26,306 nucleotides of DNA, from positions 1-26,306 of the forward strand of contig CAZKFT010000026.1 of assembly GCA_964552205.1 (NCBI GenBank), written 5' to 3'. Below are positions 15,876 to 24,700 of this stretch, piece after piece (position 1 is the stretch's first letter; the number at the start of each line of letters is the position of its first letter). The notes under the pieces were generated by a model. The model saw nothing but the letters and a program-made list of their open reading frames with translations, ran no database searches and was not told the origin of the DNA. This DNA is from JAIVGZ01 sp964552205 (GTDB lineage: Bacteria; Pseudomonadota; Gammaproteobacteria; Natronospirales; JAIVGZ01). The position numbers were made by a program, and so were the translations under genes.

Positions 15876-16889
15876 TTATAAATCTATTCTTTGCAATGCT
15901 CGTTCGATTTCAATACTCTTGTTGGTCTGTGACAAAAGTTGGTCTTTGAGATATTTAGCAGGATAACGAAATCGAACTGTTTGATGTTCGGGAAGAATCG
16001 GCGATTGCAAATGTTCGTAAGCGAGATAGCCTTCTTCGAGGAGGGACTGAAAGGTGAGAAGATCCATTTCTTTGGTTGAATTTGGCTTTTGATATTGAAT
16101 TCGAAATCGATTGGCTTCATTCGAAAGCATGAGAAACGATATGTTGGAGCACGTCATTGAGAGCATAAGCATGACCGTCAAAAATAACGTTTGTTCTTCC
16201 GTCAATATGTGTTTGGGGGATGGTTGGTTCAAAATCCAACGATCAAGCCACTGAAGATGCCAGCGAAGGTCTTGTGACACTTTCAAGTTGTTCTCGAGTA
16301 TTTTTTGCTCTTTTTGTCCGAGTCGTGAATGATCGTTCAAATACTTTTCATAGATGGCAATCAACGTTGCTTTCGTAAGACGAGAGAAACACAAAGTGTG
16401 TCGAAGCTGAAATCGGGAAAAGATACGCTGTTCCATCTTGGAGAGCACATTTTCGTGTGATGAGGTTGCGATTAACCCAAGGCGTTTCATTTCAAGTAGC
16501 GTATACAAGAGGCTTTGGCTGATAGACTCGATTCCTTCCAAAATCAAAATGACACGATGGGTAGCACAATACGCTTGAAAGGCCTGAAGAGGGTTTGATC
16601 CGTCATCAATCTTGTGTTGTTTGAGAAGATAGGAGAAACATGAAGGATGATCCTTGTCAAAAAGGAAACAGGGAAGCCAGAAGACTTGGTATTGGGGTCG
16701 ATGATGAAAAAACCAGGTGAGAAATAAAGTCTTCCCACAGCCAACACGTCCAACCACCAAGGTCAACGACTGTTCCAAAGACAAGATTTGGTCAAGATTC
16801 TGCTCATATTGGGACCATTCTGGAAATTCGAGAAGGGAGAGGGGTGTTTTTCGGCGTTGCCAATAGGTCATCCAACGGGGGTCCGACAT
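15876..16889 (-). CDS. ORC4-like AAA+ ATPase (origin recognition complex subunit 4 homologue)
   Basis: This 337-residue protein has Walker A GRVGCGKT at 47-54. The Walker B strand is RVILILEGIES (112-121), where ORC4 has FILDEFD; the usual Asp-Glu pair reads Glu-Gly, so hydrolysis may be weak. Residues 127-160 (LLYTLLEMKRLGLIATS...) end in MEQRIFSRFQLR, closely matching human ORC4 LEKRVKSRFSHR, including the arginine-finger-type residues R155 and R159. Residues 198-220 (LENNLKVSQDLRWHLQWLDR) match the ORC4 lid segment LQKHFNISKNLRSLHMLL. The end (230-320) matches the ORC4 winged-helix domain in layout, with LLTFQSLLEEGYLAYEHLQ against MKAFEHLQQLELIKPMER. Matches are from memory of human ORC4. 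ORC4 belongs to the six-subunit complex that marks replication origins and loads MCM helicase. Cdc6/ORC1 fit less well around the RF motif. Function in a virus is inferred: initiator, or a decoy subunit for host ORC. Confidence 0.78.
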   Translation of the reverse strand: MSDPRWMTYWQRRKTPLSLLEFPEWSQYEQNLDQILSLEQSLTLVVGRVGCGKTLFLTWFFHHRPQYQVFWLPCFLFDKDHPSCFSYLLKQHKIDDGSNPLQAFQAYCATHRVILILEGIESISQSLLYTLLEMKRLGLIATSSHENVLSKMEQRIFSRFQLRHTLCFSRLTKATLIAIYEKYLNDHSRLGQKEQKILENNLKVSQDLRWHLQWLDRWILNQPSPKHILTEEQTLFLTVMLMLSMTCSNISFLMLSNEANRFRIQYQKPNSTKEMDLLTFQSLLEEGYLAYEHLQSPILPEHQTVRFRYPAKYLKDQLLSQTNKSIEIERALQRIDL

Positions 16890-16916
16890 TGAAAAATGAA
16901 ATTTGAATTTTTTTTT

Positions 16917-16971
16917 GACCGGGTAATAGTCATGGCCCGGTCATGACCGGGTCATGGGCTGGTCATGAGGG
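16917..16971. repeat. Helically phased 11-bp repeat array with a 16-bp palindrome
   Basis: Four contiguous 11-bp units share the core TCATG at exactly 11-bp steps: AGTCATGGCCC (16928), GGTCATGACCG (16939), GGTCATGGGCT (16950), GGTCATGAGGG (16961). CCCGGTCATGACCGGG (16936-16951) is a perfect palindrome. GACCGGGT occurs at 16917-16924 and again at 16945-16952. The block is GC-rich and flanked on both sides by A/T runs. It lies in the 109-bp divergent spacer between the ORC4-like gene and the 195-residue gene, starting 28 bp from the ORC4-like ATG. One-turn phasing implies repeated binding on one face of the helix. It could be an origin iteron set or an operator. Confidence 0.7.
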
Positions 16972-16998
16972 TCTGTCACTTCAAAAATTTTTTTCACA

Positions 16999-17586
16999 AT
17001 GATGTTCAAAATTGATATTATCCACAAAATCGTTGAGGACATCGAATCGTTAAATGGATATGAAGCAGTAGATGATGGAATTGGCGATATGGATGGAGAG
17101 GTGATCATTACGACCCCATGGAAGTCACATAGCGGCAAAATCAAGTACAATTTTATTTGGGATACCATAACAATGGAGTTTTATTGGCTTAATGGAATGA
17201 AGTTTCGTATCAATTTTAAAAAGGATCAGATTTACATTATTGATGAATTTCGCTATCGAGTTGTTTGTCTGTTGGACACTGTGAAACGTACTTGGCTCAA
17301 ACAGTCGTTTCCAGGCACCAAGGCGTTTATTCGCGTTGACTACCAATACACCAACAGCAGACGTACAGAAAAGCTCGTTCCTATCCTTCGAGCGTGTCTT
17401 CTGGATGACAAACGGCTCAACTGGAAGCCAATTGATGACTCGTCCTTTTTGTTTGTGTCTGAAAATCACGAAAATGAACGAGATCTTCGAACCTATCTTG
17501 TACGAACGATTGTGGATCGTGTCGAACAACAATGTGATGTTAAATATGTTCTCAACCTTTTTCTGAAATTAGAAAATATCCAATAA
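16999..17586 (+). CDS. Unrecognised 195-residue protein divergent from the ORC4-like gene
   Basis: It starts at the first of two consecutive ATG codons. The N-terminal third is acidic (IVEDIESLNGYEAVDDGIGDMD), the centre is rich in aromatic and basic residues with beta-strand patterning (IKYNFIWDTITMEFYWLNGMKF), and the C-terminus is helical. There is no signal peptide, membrane segment or motif I recognise. It shares the repeat-bearing spacer with the ORC4-like gene and may be co-regulated with it. The TAA lies inside AATAAA. Confidence 0.8.
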   Translation: MMFKIDIIHKIVEDIESLNGYEAVDDGIGDMDGEVIITTPWKSHSGKIKYNFIWDTITMEFYWLNGMKFRINFKKDQIYIIDEFRYRVVCLLDTVKRTWLKQSFPGTKAFIRVDYQYTNSRRTEKLVPILRACLLDDKRLNWKPIDDSSFLFVSENHENERDLRTYLVRTIVDRVEQQCDVKYVLNLFLKLENIQ

Positions 17587-17587
17587 A
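17582..17587 (+). terminator. Poly(A) signal overlapping the stop codon
   Basis: CCAATAAATATT: AATAAA contains the stop codon of the 195-residue protein. Confidence 0.5.
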
Positions 17588-17666
17588 TATTTTTTCTCAC
17601 GAGTTATGTTGGCAAACGGGTCGTCAATGAGCAAGTTTAGGAAGAAAGAGAGTAAAAAAAATTATC

Positions 17667-18236
17667 ATGTCCAACATCCGACTGCACGGCAAAGACCTCA
17701 AGCAAAAGAGTCCAAGTGGGGTCAAGACAAATTTTAATTACACCACCATCGGTTTGGCTATGTTGGGGGGTGCGGTGATTGGTGGAGGTGCTTTTGCAGC
17801 CAAACAATATTTTGACAACTACAAGACCAAACGCTATCGAGCCACCCCCGATGCCCCGAATTTAGAACAATTAGCTCCCAGCATGAACAACCTTTTTTAT
17901 GTGCTCATTACACGATATTACCGCATTGTTCCTGAAGGTCTGCAAGAAAAATACAAGGAATCCATTCGAGAAGCTATCTACAACGCCGAGATCGCCTTTG
18001 CCATTGAGAACCAATTGTTGAACAAAGAAGTGTATCCGAGCATCGAATTAAAAACCACAGCGTCAACCTTTATGATGAGATCAATGATGGCTCTCAAAGA
18101 GATGTTGAATTGTTTCCGTACACACCTTGTTCAAGATGTCGCTGAAATCGTCGACTCGATTAATTGGATTTTCACTACTCACAGCAACAACATTGATATT
18201 TTGATTGATAATGGCAGCTCTTCTACCATGGCGTAA
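17667..18236 (+). CDS. Unrecognised membrane protein with a glycine-rich transmembrane helix
   Basis: It has 189 residues from an ATG preceded by an A-rich leader. A basic N-terminal tail (1-24) is followed by one hydrophobic glycine-zipper-like helix at about 26-46 (TIGLAMLGGAVIGGGAFAA), then a basic stretch (KTKRYRA) and a soluble mostly helical domain of about 130 residues. The N-terminal part is Lys-rich and not a cleavable signal peptide. It could be a single-pass membrane protein of the virion inner membrane or of ER-derived membrane; the family is unknown to me. It converges on the RNR small subunit gene, 13 bp away. Confidence 0.8.
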   Translation: MSNIRLHGKDLKQKSPSGVKTNFNYTTIGLAMLGGAVIGGGAFAAKQYFDNYKTKRYRATPDAPNLEQLAPSMNNLFYVLITRYYRIVPEGLQEKYKESIREAIYNAEIAFAIENQLLNKEVYPSIELKTTASTFMMRSMMALKEMLNCFRTHLVQDVAEIVDSINWIFTTHSNNIDILIDNGSSSTMA

Positions 18237-18250
18237 TAAATTGCTTTATT
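18235..18250. terminator. Bidirectional poly(A) signals between convergent genes
   Basis: AATAAA on the plus strand (18235-18240) overlaps the stop of the membrane protein, and AATAAA on the minus strand (18245-18250) overlaps the stop of the RNR small subunit. Only 13 bp separate the two coding regions. Confidence 0.55.
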
Positions 18251-19221
18251 TAAAACTCGGCATCCATTCTGAATTGAAAGCTAGATGAGGTAGCAACTCC
18301 AGGCTTGGCATATTCACCAACTTTCTTCTCGAAAAAGTTGGTCTTGCCAGTGAGTGACATAAGTTCCATCCAATCAAATGGATTCACCGCATTGTATATC
18401 TTTTCTTGACCAAGAGACAATAACAATCGATCGGCCACAAATCGGATATACTGTTGCATCAGTCGAGCATTCATGCCAATAAGATCGACAGGGAGGGCAT
18501 CTGAAACAAATTCCAATTCACACTCCACTGCTTCGGTAATGATTTGTTGTACAACAGTGGGCGAGGGTTTGTTACGAAGCATATGAAACAACAAACAGGC
18601 AAAATCACAGTGCAATCCTTCGTCTCGTGAAATGAGTTCGTTGCTGAATGCCAATCCCGGCATGAGTCCACGCTTTTTCAACCAGAAAATGGAACAAAAA
18701 GAACCAGAGAAAAAGATTCCTTCGACGGCTGCAAAGGCGATCAATCGCTCTCCAAAAGGACGATCACTGTTGATCCATTTCAGTGCCCAATTTGCCTTTT
18801 TCTGGACACAGGGGATGAGATGCATTGCATTAAAGAGAGTTTTCTTCTCTTCTGCATTCTTGACGTAGGTGTCAATCAGGAGAGAATAGACTTCTGAGTG
18901 GATATTCTCAATCGCGATTTGAAACCCGTAAAAACATCTTGCTTCGGGGATTTGAACTTCCCTCATGAAATTGATGGCAAGGTTTTCATTCACGATGCCA
19001 TCGCTGGCTGCAAAAAAGGCAAGAACACGGGAGATGAAATAACGTTCGTTGTCGGTAAGCTTATCACTCCAATCCCTCAAGTCGGTTGACAAGTCGATTT
19101 CTTCTGCAGTCCAAAAAGAGGCTTCAGCTTTTTTGTACATGTTCCAGATTTCTTGATGTTTGATCGGAAATAAAACAAACCGGTCGTCATTCGGTCGTAA
19201 AAGTTCATCCTGAGATTGCAT
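18250..19221 (-). CDS. Ribonucleoside-diphosphate reductase small subunit (class Ia, R2)
   Basis: This 323-residue ferritin-like protein generates and stores the tyrosyl radical for ribonucleotide reduction. It opens with the R2 hallmark EASFWTAEEIDLSTD (33-47). Diiron ligands are visible: D74 (AASDGIVNENL), E105 and H108 (IAIENIHSEVY), E167 (AAVEGIFFSGSF), E201 and H204 (SRDEGLHCDF). The radical tyrosine is Y112 in HSEVYSLLIDTY. The C-terminus ends FQFRMDAEF, resembling the R2 tail that docks on the large subunit. The length is normal for eukaryotic and viral R2 without the cellular N-terminal extension. It is divergent from the large subunit gene across 109 bp, implying coordinated expression. 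Confidence 0.97.
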   Translation of the reverse strand: MQSQDELLRPNDDRFVLFPIKHQEIWNMYKKAEASFWTAEEIDLSTDLRDWSDKLTDNERYFISRVLAFFAASDGIVNENLAINFMREVQIPEARCFYGFQIAIENIHSEVYSLLIDTYVKNAEEKKTLFNAMHLIPCVQKKANWALKWINSDRPFGERLIAFAAVEGIFFSGSFCSIFWLKKRGLMPGLAFSNELISRDEGLHCDFACLLFHMLRNKPSPTVVQQIITEAVECELEFVSDALPVDLIGMNARLMQQYIRFVADRLLLSLGQEKIYNAVNPFDWMELMSLTGKTNFFEKKVGEYAKPGVATSSSFQFRMDAEF

Positions 19222-19253
19222 GGTTTCCGGTCACAAAGAAAAGGAAAATGTGG

Positions 19254-19302
19254 ATTCTATAGAATTAGAACAGATCCTATTCCTTTGGCGCAGATCCTAT
19301 TC
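19254..19302. promoter_or_regulatory. Palindrome and 12-bp direct repeats in the divergent RNR promoter
   Basis: ATTCTATAGAAT (19254-19265) is a perfect palindrome. CAGATCCTATTC occurs at 19271-19282 and at 19291-19302, 20 bp apart (about two helical turns). The second copy ends 28 nt before the large-subunit ATG. The reverse complement, GAATAGGATCTG, resembles the element upstream of histone H4. These are likely shared control sites for the two RNR genes; the factor is unknown. Confidence 0.45.
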
Positions 19303-19330
19303 TTGTCGATTCTTTCAATTCATTTAGATC

Positions 19331-21721
19331 ATGCATGCCTCTTATGTTATCAAACGGGATGGGAGTATCGCCTCTGTCCATTTCGATGAGATCACCGAGC
19401 GTCTTATTTATCTTTGCAACCAAATTCAACCACCCCTCGAAAATGTAGACCCTGTTTTGGTGGCACAAAAAGTGATTTCAGGTATTCATCCAGGCATTCG
19501 AACTTCTGAACTGGATATTCTTGCTGCCGAGACCTCGGCTTCGATGACTAGTTTGCATTACGAGTATGACGACCTTGCGTCTCGTATTCTCGTTTCCAAC
19601 CTTCAGAAGCAAGCACCACCAGCATTTTCCAGTGCCATGGTCTTGGCTTTTCACAACATCAACACCAAAACCAAAGAACCCTGTCCACTTCTCTCCGCAG
19701 AAACCTATGATATCATCATAAAAAACCGAGATATCCTCAACAGTACCATTGTCCATGAGCGGGATTTCCAATATGACTATAGTGGATTTAAAACGTTGTT
19801 GGGGTCTTATCTGTTGGATGTGTATCATCACGCTTCTGGGACAAAGAAGATTATCGAAACGCCTCAATATATGATTATGCGTGTCGCTGTTGGCATCCAC
19901 CAAAACGATATTCATAAAGTGATTGAAACCTATCACGAAATGTCGTTGATGTTGTACACTCACGCTACACCAACACTTTTTAATGCCGGAACTCCCAAAC
20001 CTCAAATGTCGAGCTGTTTCTTGCTGTGTATGACAGAAGACTCGATCGAAGGCATTTACGAGACGCTGAAACGATGTGCTCTTATCTCCAAGATGGCCGG
20101 CGGCATTGGCGTGTCGTGCCACAAGATTCGGGCAAAGAACAGTTACATCAAAGGAACCAACGGTATCTCTAATGGGTTGGTGCCTATGCTTCGCGTCTAC
20201 AACGACACTTCGCTTTACGTAGACCAAGGTGGCGGCAAACGCAAAGGGGCTTTTGCTATCTATCTAGAGCCTTGGCACGCTGACATCTTTGATTTCTTGG
20301 ACTTGAAGAAAAACAATGGGAAAGAAGAAGTTCGTGCTCGAAACCTGTTTTATGCATTGTGGGTGCCCGATCTCTTTATGAAGCGGGTGGAAGCAGACCA
20401 ACACTGGTCTCTTTTTTGTCCCGACGAAGCACCAGGATTGCACCTTGTGTGGGGTGAAGCCTTTGACACTCTCTATCACAAATATGAAAACACTCCCGGA
20501 CTCGCTCGCTCGACCATCAAAGCTCGAGATCTATGGATGGCCATTGTCAACTCGCAAATCGAGACAGGAACTCCCTATATCTTGTACAAGGATTCTTGCA
20601 ACCGTAAGAGCAACCAACAGAATTTGGGCACCATTCAATGCTCCAATTTGTGTACGGAGATCATCGAGTACACCGCCCCTGATGAAGTTGCTGTTTGTAA
20701 TCTGGCCTCCTTTTCTCTTCCTCAATTTGTGATCAATGGCGTGTTTGACCATCAGAAATTAGCTACTGTCGTCGGTCACGTCACCGAAAACCTCAATAAG
20801 ATAATCGATGGCAATTATTATCCCATTCCCGAAGCCGAAAACTCGAACAAGCGACATCGTCCTATTGGTTTGGGTGTGCAAGGTTTGGCAAATCTTTTCA
20901 TCAAGCTCCGACTCCCCTTTGAATCTCCCGAAGCACGAAAACTGAATCAAGAACTCTTTGAAACCATCTACTACGCTGCCCTCCACAAATCAATGGAATT
21001 GGCACAACGCGATGGACCCTACTCTTCCTTTCCCGGTTCTCCTGCAAGCCAAGGCATTCTTCAGTTTGACATGTGGGGGTTTGTTCCCACTTCGGGCCGA
21101 TGGGATTGGGCTGGTTTGAAAGAAAAGATTCAACGACATGGACTTCGAAATAGTCTCTTGGTTGCCCCTATGCCAACTGCAAGCACCTCTCAGATCTTGA
21201 AAAACCAAGAAGGTTGTGAGCCTTTCACTTCGAATCTGTTTGTTCGACGTGTTTTGTCGGGCGAATTTACAGTCGTCAACCGACAACTGGTCAAGGATTT
21301 AATGGAGATGGGTCTCTGGAATGAAACGATGAAGAATCGAATTATTGCTGCCAAAGGATCCATTCAGACGATCGATCAAATTCCAAAGGGGATCAAAGAT
21401 CTTTACAAAACAATTTGGGAAATCCCTCAAAAAGTCTTGATTGACTACGCAGCCGACCGTGGTTGTTTTATTGACCAAAGCCAGAGTTTGAACATCTTTA
21501 TGGCACAACCTACTTATGAGAAACTAACGTCGATGCATTTTTATGGATGGAAAAAGGGACTCAAAACGGGGATGTACTATTTACGAACTCGTCCTGCGAC
21601 AGACGCTGTCCAAGTGACGCTCGACCCCTCGATGACCGCCAAGCCAACCCCGACGACCACCCAAGAACCGGAAGGTCCTGTTTGCACCAAAGAAGAAGGT
21701 TGTTTTGTGTGTGGATCCTGA
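19331..21721 (+). CDS. Ribonucleoside-diphosphate reductase large subunit (class Ia, R1)
   Basis: This 796-residue enzyme reduces ribonucleoside diphosphates to deoxyribonucleotides. The N-terminal ATP-cone (1-90, starting YVIKRDGSIASVHFDEI) is present, so dATP feedback control is possible. Catalytic residues are C229 (PQMSSCFLL), the N439-x-C441-x-E443 motif (NLCTEI) and C456 (VCNLASFSL). PMPTASTSQI is the phosphate-binding signature. The C-terminal tail ends EEGCFVCGS, whose CxxC pair re-reduces the active site. All key cysteines seen in cellular R1 are kept, so the enzyme should be active. The start ATG follows the divergent promoter shared with the small subunit. The TGA stop has no perfect AATAAA and lies 17 bp from the convergent coiled-coil gene. 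Confidence 0.97.
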   Translation: MHASYVIKRDGSIASVHFDEITERLIYLCNQIQPPLENVDPVLVAQKVISGIHPGIRTSELDILAAETSASMTSLHYEYDDLASRILVSNLQKQAPPAFSSAMVLAFHNINTKTKEPCPLLSAETYDIIIKNRDILNSTIVHERDFQYDYSGFKTLLGSYLLDVYHHASGTKKIIETPQYMIMRVAVGIHQNDIHKVIETYHEMSLMLYTHATPTLFNAGTPKPQMSSCFLLCMTEDSIEGIYETLKRCALISKMAGGIGVSCHKIRAKNSYIKGTNGISNGLVPMLRVYNDTSLYVDQGGGKRKGAFAIYLEPWHADIFDFLDLKKNNGKEEVRARNLFYALWVPDLFMKRVEADQHWSLFCPDEAPGLHLVWGEAFDTLYHKYENTPGLARSTIKARDLWMAIVNSQIETGTPYILYKDSCNRKSNQQNLGTIQCSNLCTEIIEYTAPDEVAVCNLASFSLPQFVINGVFDHQKLATVVGHVTENLNKIIDGNYYPIPEAENSNKRHRPIGLGVQGLANLFIKLRLPFESPEARKLNQELFETIYYAALHKSMELAQRDGPYSSFPGSPASQGILQFDMWGFVPTSGRWDWAGLKEKIQRHGLRNSLLVAPMPTASTSQILKNQEGCEPFTSNLFVRRVLSGEFTVVNRQLVKDLMEMGLWNETMKNRIIAAKGSIQTIDQIPKGIKDLYKTIWEIPQKVLIDYAADRGCFIDQSQSLNIFMAQPTYEKLTSMHFYGWKKGLKTGMYYLRTRPATDAVQVTLDPSMTAKPTPTTTQEPEGPVCTKEEGCFVCGS

Positions 21722-21734
21722 AGAATACAAAAGA

Positions 21735-21740
21735 TTTATT
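21735..21740 (-). terminator. Poly(A) signal overlapping the stop codon
   Basis: On the minus strand the 1471-residue gene ends GTT TAA TAAATC, with AATAAA overlapping the stop. Confidence 0.5.
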
Positions 21741-24700
21741 AAACAGATTTGAGACCTAGAATCTGATCAAGTAGTTCGTTAATTTCTCCGATGGTTTTGA
21801 GTGCTATTTCTTCATGAGCGAGAACTTGTCGTCGGATCTCATCAATGGTACTCTTGGCCTTTATTTTGTCAGTATCTGATGCTCGTTTACAAGACTCGAG
21901 AGATGCCGTAAGATTGGCCAATTGTTGTTGGAGGGTCTCCTTTGCGGTTTCAGAGATTTCTGCGTTCCCTCGAATTTGTTCTTGTAGAGTTTGAACTTGT
22001 TTTTCTAATAGAGTTCGTTGCTGTTTGCAGTCTGCTTCCTCTTTTTTGACTTGAGGAATTTCGCTATTGATCTGAGTCAAGAGTTCGGCAAGAAGAGAGC
22101 TGGCGGCCTGAATTTTGGCAATGACCGTATTGTATTGTTGCTCGTTGATGATTTGTTCATTGAAACTCTTTTTCATTTTCTTTTGAATCCAGTTCAACAT
22201 CTTTTGTTTTTCTTTGAGTATCTTTTTCCGTTCTTTGAGGGAAGCCGATGTGAATTCTGTCTTTGTTTGGTCTCCTCGTAACTGCTCAATGTTGAGTGCC
22301 AGTGCTTGGATTTTTTCAGACCAGCCTTCCATCTCTTTTTCCAGTGCCTCTTTTTTGGCTTTTTCTTGGTCCAAAGCAATTTGCACTTTTTCCTTTTCGT
22401 CTTTTTGTTTCTTTAAAAGTTCTCCCACTTGTTCAATTTCTTCCTTTTGTTCTTGTATTTCTTCCAGTTTTTCTTTGGAATAGTCTTCATATTTCTTTTT
22501 CTCATCAGCACGTTCCTTGTCACAATTGGCTATCTCTTCCTCCAGTGATGTTATCTCTTTCGCCAATGATTGGTTTTTCCTTTGAAGTTGGGCAAGACTC
22601 TCGCTCAGGGATTCTTTTTCTTCTGAAATTGTTTTTACTTGATCTTTCAAGCCAACGTTTTCTGAGGAAAAACGATCTTTTTCTTCGGTCAAACTCGTGA
22701 TCTGGTTTTCAAGACCTTTCATTGTTGCCTCAAGACCAGCGATTTTTGATGAGAGCTCGTTAACTTTTTCTTGCAGTTCAGTTTCTCTTTGGCTTGCAGC
22801 TTGTTGTTTTTCAAGTATCAGTTGATCTTTTTCACTCTTAAGGGATTGTACTTGAGTATTCAACCGCTGCAAATCAGTTGTGAATCTCTCTATCGTTTGT
22901 TTTTGTGTTTCTATGAGAGAATCTTTTTCTTGAATCTTTTCTTGCATTTGTGTGACAAGTACATTCTTTTGGTTTTGCAATTCTGTATATTGCTCTTCAT
23001 TTTTGAGAATTTGAGCTTGTAATAAATTAATATTCTTTTCCAAATTTTGTTTCTGTTGGTTGAGGGTTTCGTTTGCTTGTTTGGCAATCGCAATTTCACC
23101 ATCCTTGGCTGCGATTTGAGCTGCAAGATCGGCATCTATACCTCCCTTGGATATTTGAGATGAGAAACAAGTTAGTAGTACCTTTTCATTCAATTGTTGT
23201 CGCAATGCATCTCGTTGTTGCTGGCACTCTGCAATCGTGGCTTGAACTTGACCAGTTTTCTCTTGGCAGGCTTTTAGTTGTTCTCCTAACTGATCTATTT
23301 CTGCTTTCGATTCGCTCAAACCCTTCAATAGTTGTGCTTCAAGAGTTTGGATTTGAGCTTGATTTTGTGCGAGTGTGGTGTCACATTTTTCCTTTTGTTC
23401 GGTTCTTTCTTTAAACCAAGATGTAAGTTCTGTTAATCGTTGATCCAAATTTTCTGGAGAAGGTTGAATATTGGGTACAATCAACATGATGGCTGTATCG
23501 TATTTCTCAATTCTTTGCAAAAGTCCTTCATTCATGTTTGTCAAGGTTTCGATTTTTAGTTTGCTCTTTTGTACTTTTTGAGAAAGAGTATCATAACTGT
23601 TTTTGAATTCTTGAATCCTTTGAGCGAGTGATTGTTGAGTATTCGTGTTGACTGTGTTCATCTCTATGACCGCTCGATCATAATCGGCATTGCGAGTTGA
23701 AAGTTCTGTATTGGCATTTTTTAATATTTCATTTTCTTGGCTCGTTTGTTGTAATTTCTCATTCGACAATCTATTTTCTTCGGATATTCGCTCTTTTTCT
23801 TTTTCCAGATCTTGAATTCTTGCAGTTGCTTGATTGAGACCCTCCTTATAATTGTCTCTTTGTGCACTTGATTGCTGGTTTTCTTCTTTGAGTTGATCAA
23901 GTTCTCTATTTGCAGCACCAAGAGCAACCGTACATTCAGCACTAAGCCGAGCCAATTCTTCGTTTTTCTGGGTTAGGTCCTTGATTGCTTGTGCTATATT
24001 ATTTCCAGTCTCGTCTTTTTGTGCAGCCAATTCTTGCTTGAGTTTTTCAATCTCTTTTTTTGCAGCTTCGAGGTCAGCAGCACGCTGGGAAGCAAGGTTT
24101 GTGTTGATTGTATTTAGTTCTTCAATTTTCTCTTTTGCTTCTGTTAGTTTGCTATTGCATTCACCAATTTGAGCAACCAGTTCCCTGTTGCTATCTTCAA
24201 GGGTTTGGATTCTTAAGCGAGCTTCAGTATTGCAAGTGGTATTCTCTTGGGTTAATCTAGCAATTTCTTGCATCAGTGATTGGTTTTTCTGTTCCAGTTG
24301 CTGATTTGCACCTTTTAAGAGTTGTATTTCATCATTTGCTCGTGACAAATCCTCGTTCTGTTGACTGATTGTCGAGTTTAATGCTGCAATTTGTGTTTGT
24401 GCTTGAGTTAATTCACCAGTGCACTGATTATTTTTTTGGACCAATTGCTGGTTGGTAGAATCAAGTTGTTGGATTGTTACTTTTGCCCTTGAAAGGTTGT
24501 TTGCGTTATCGTCAATCAATTGCTTTAGCTGTGCAAATGTCGTAGCAAGATCTTGACCTTGAGGAATGTTGATCAGTCGCTGAAGACCAGTATACACCTG
24601 AGCTTGCAGTGTATTAATATTTGTTTCATATTGTTCCTTTTCCGATCGAAGAGTTTGAATTGCTTGATTGCATTGTTGAATCAACTGCTCATTGGTTTGG

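Noticed and set aside
18250..21721. The RNR pair as host contamination
   Set aside because: Intron-free genes with a 109-bp divergent spacer and the same stop-nested AATAAA pattern as their neighbours fit the viral genome.
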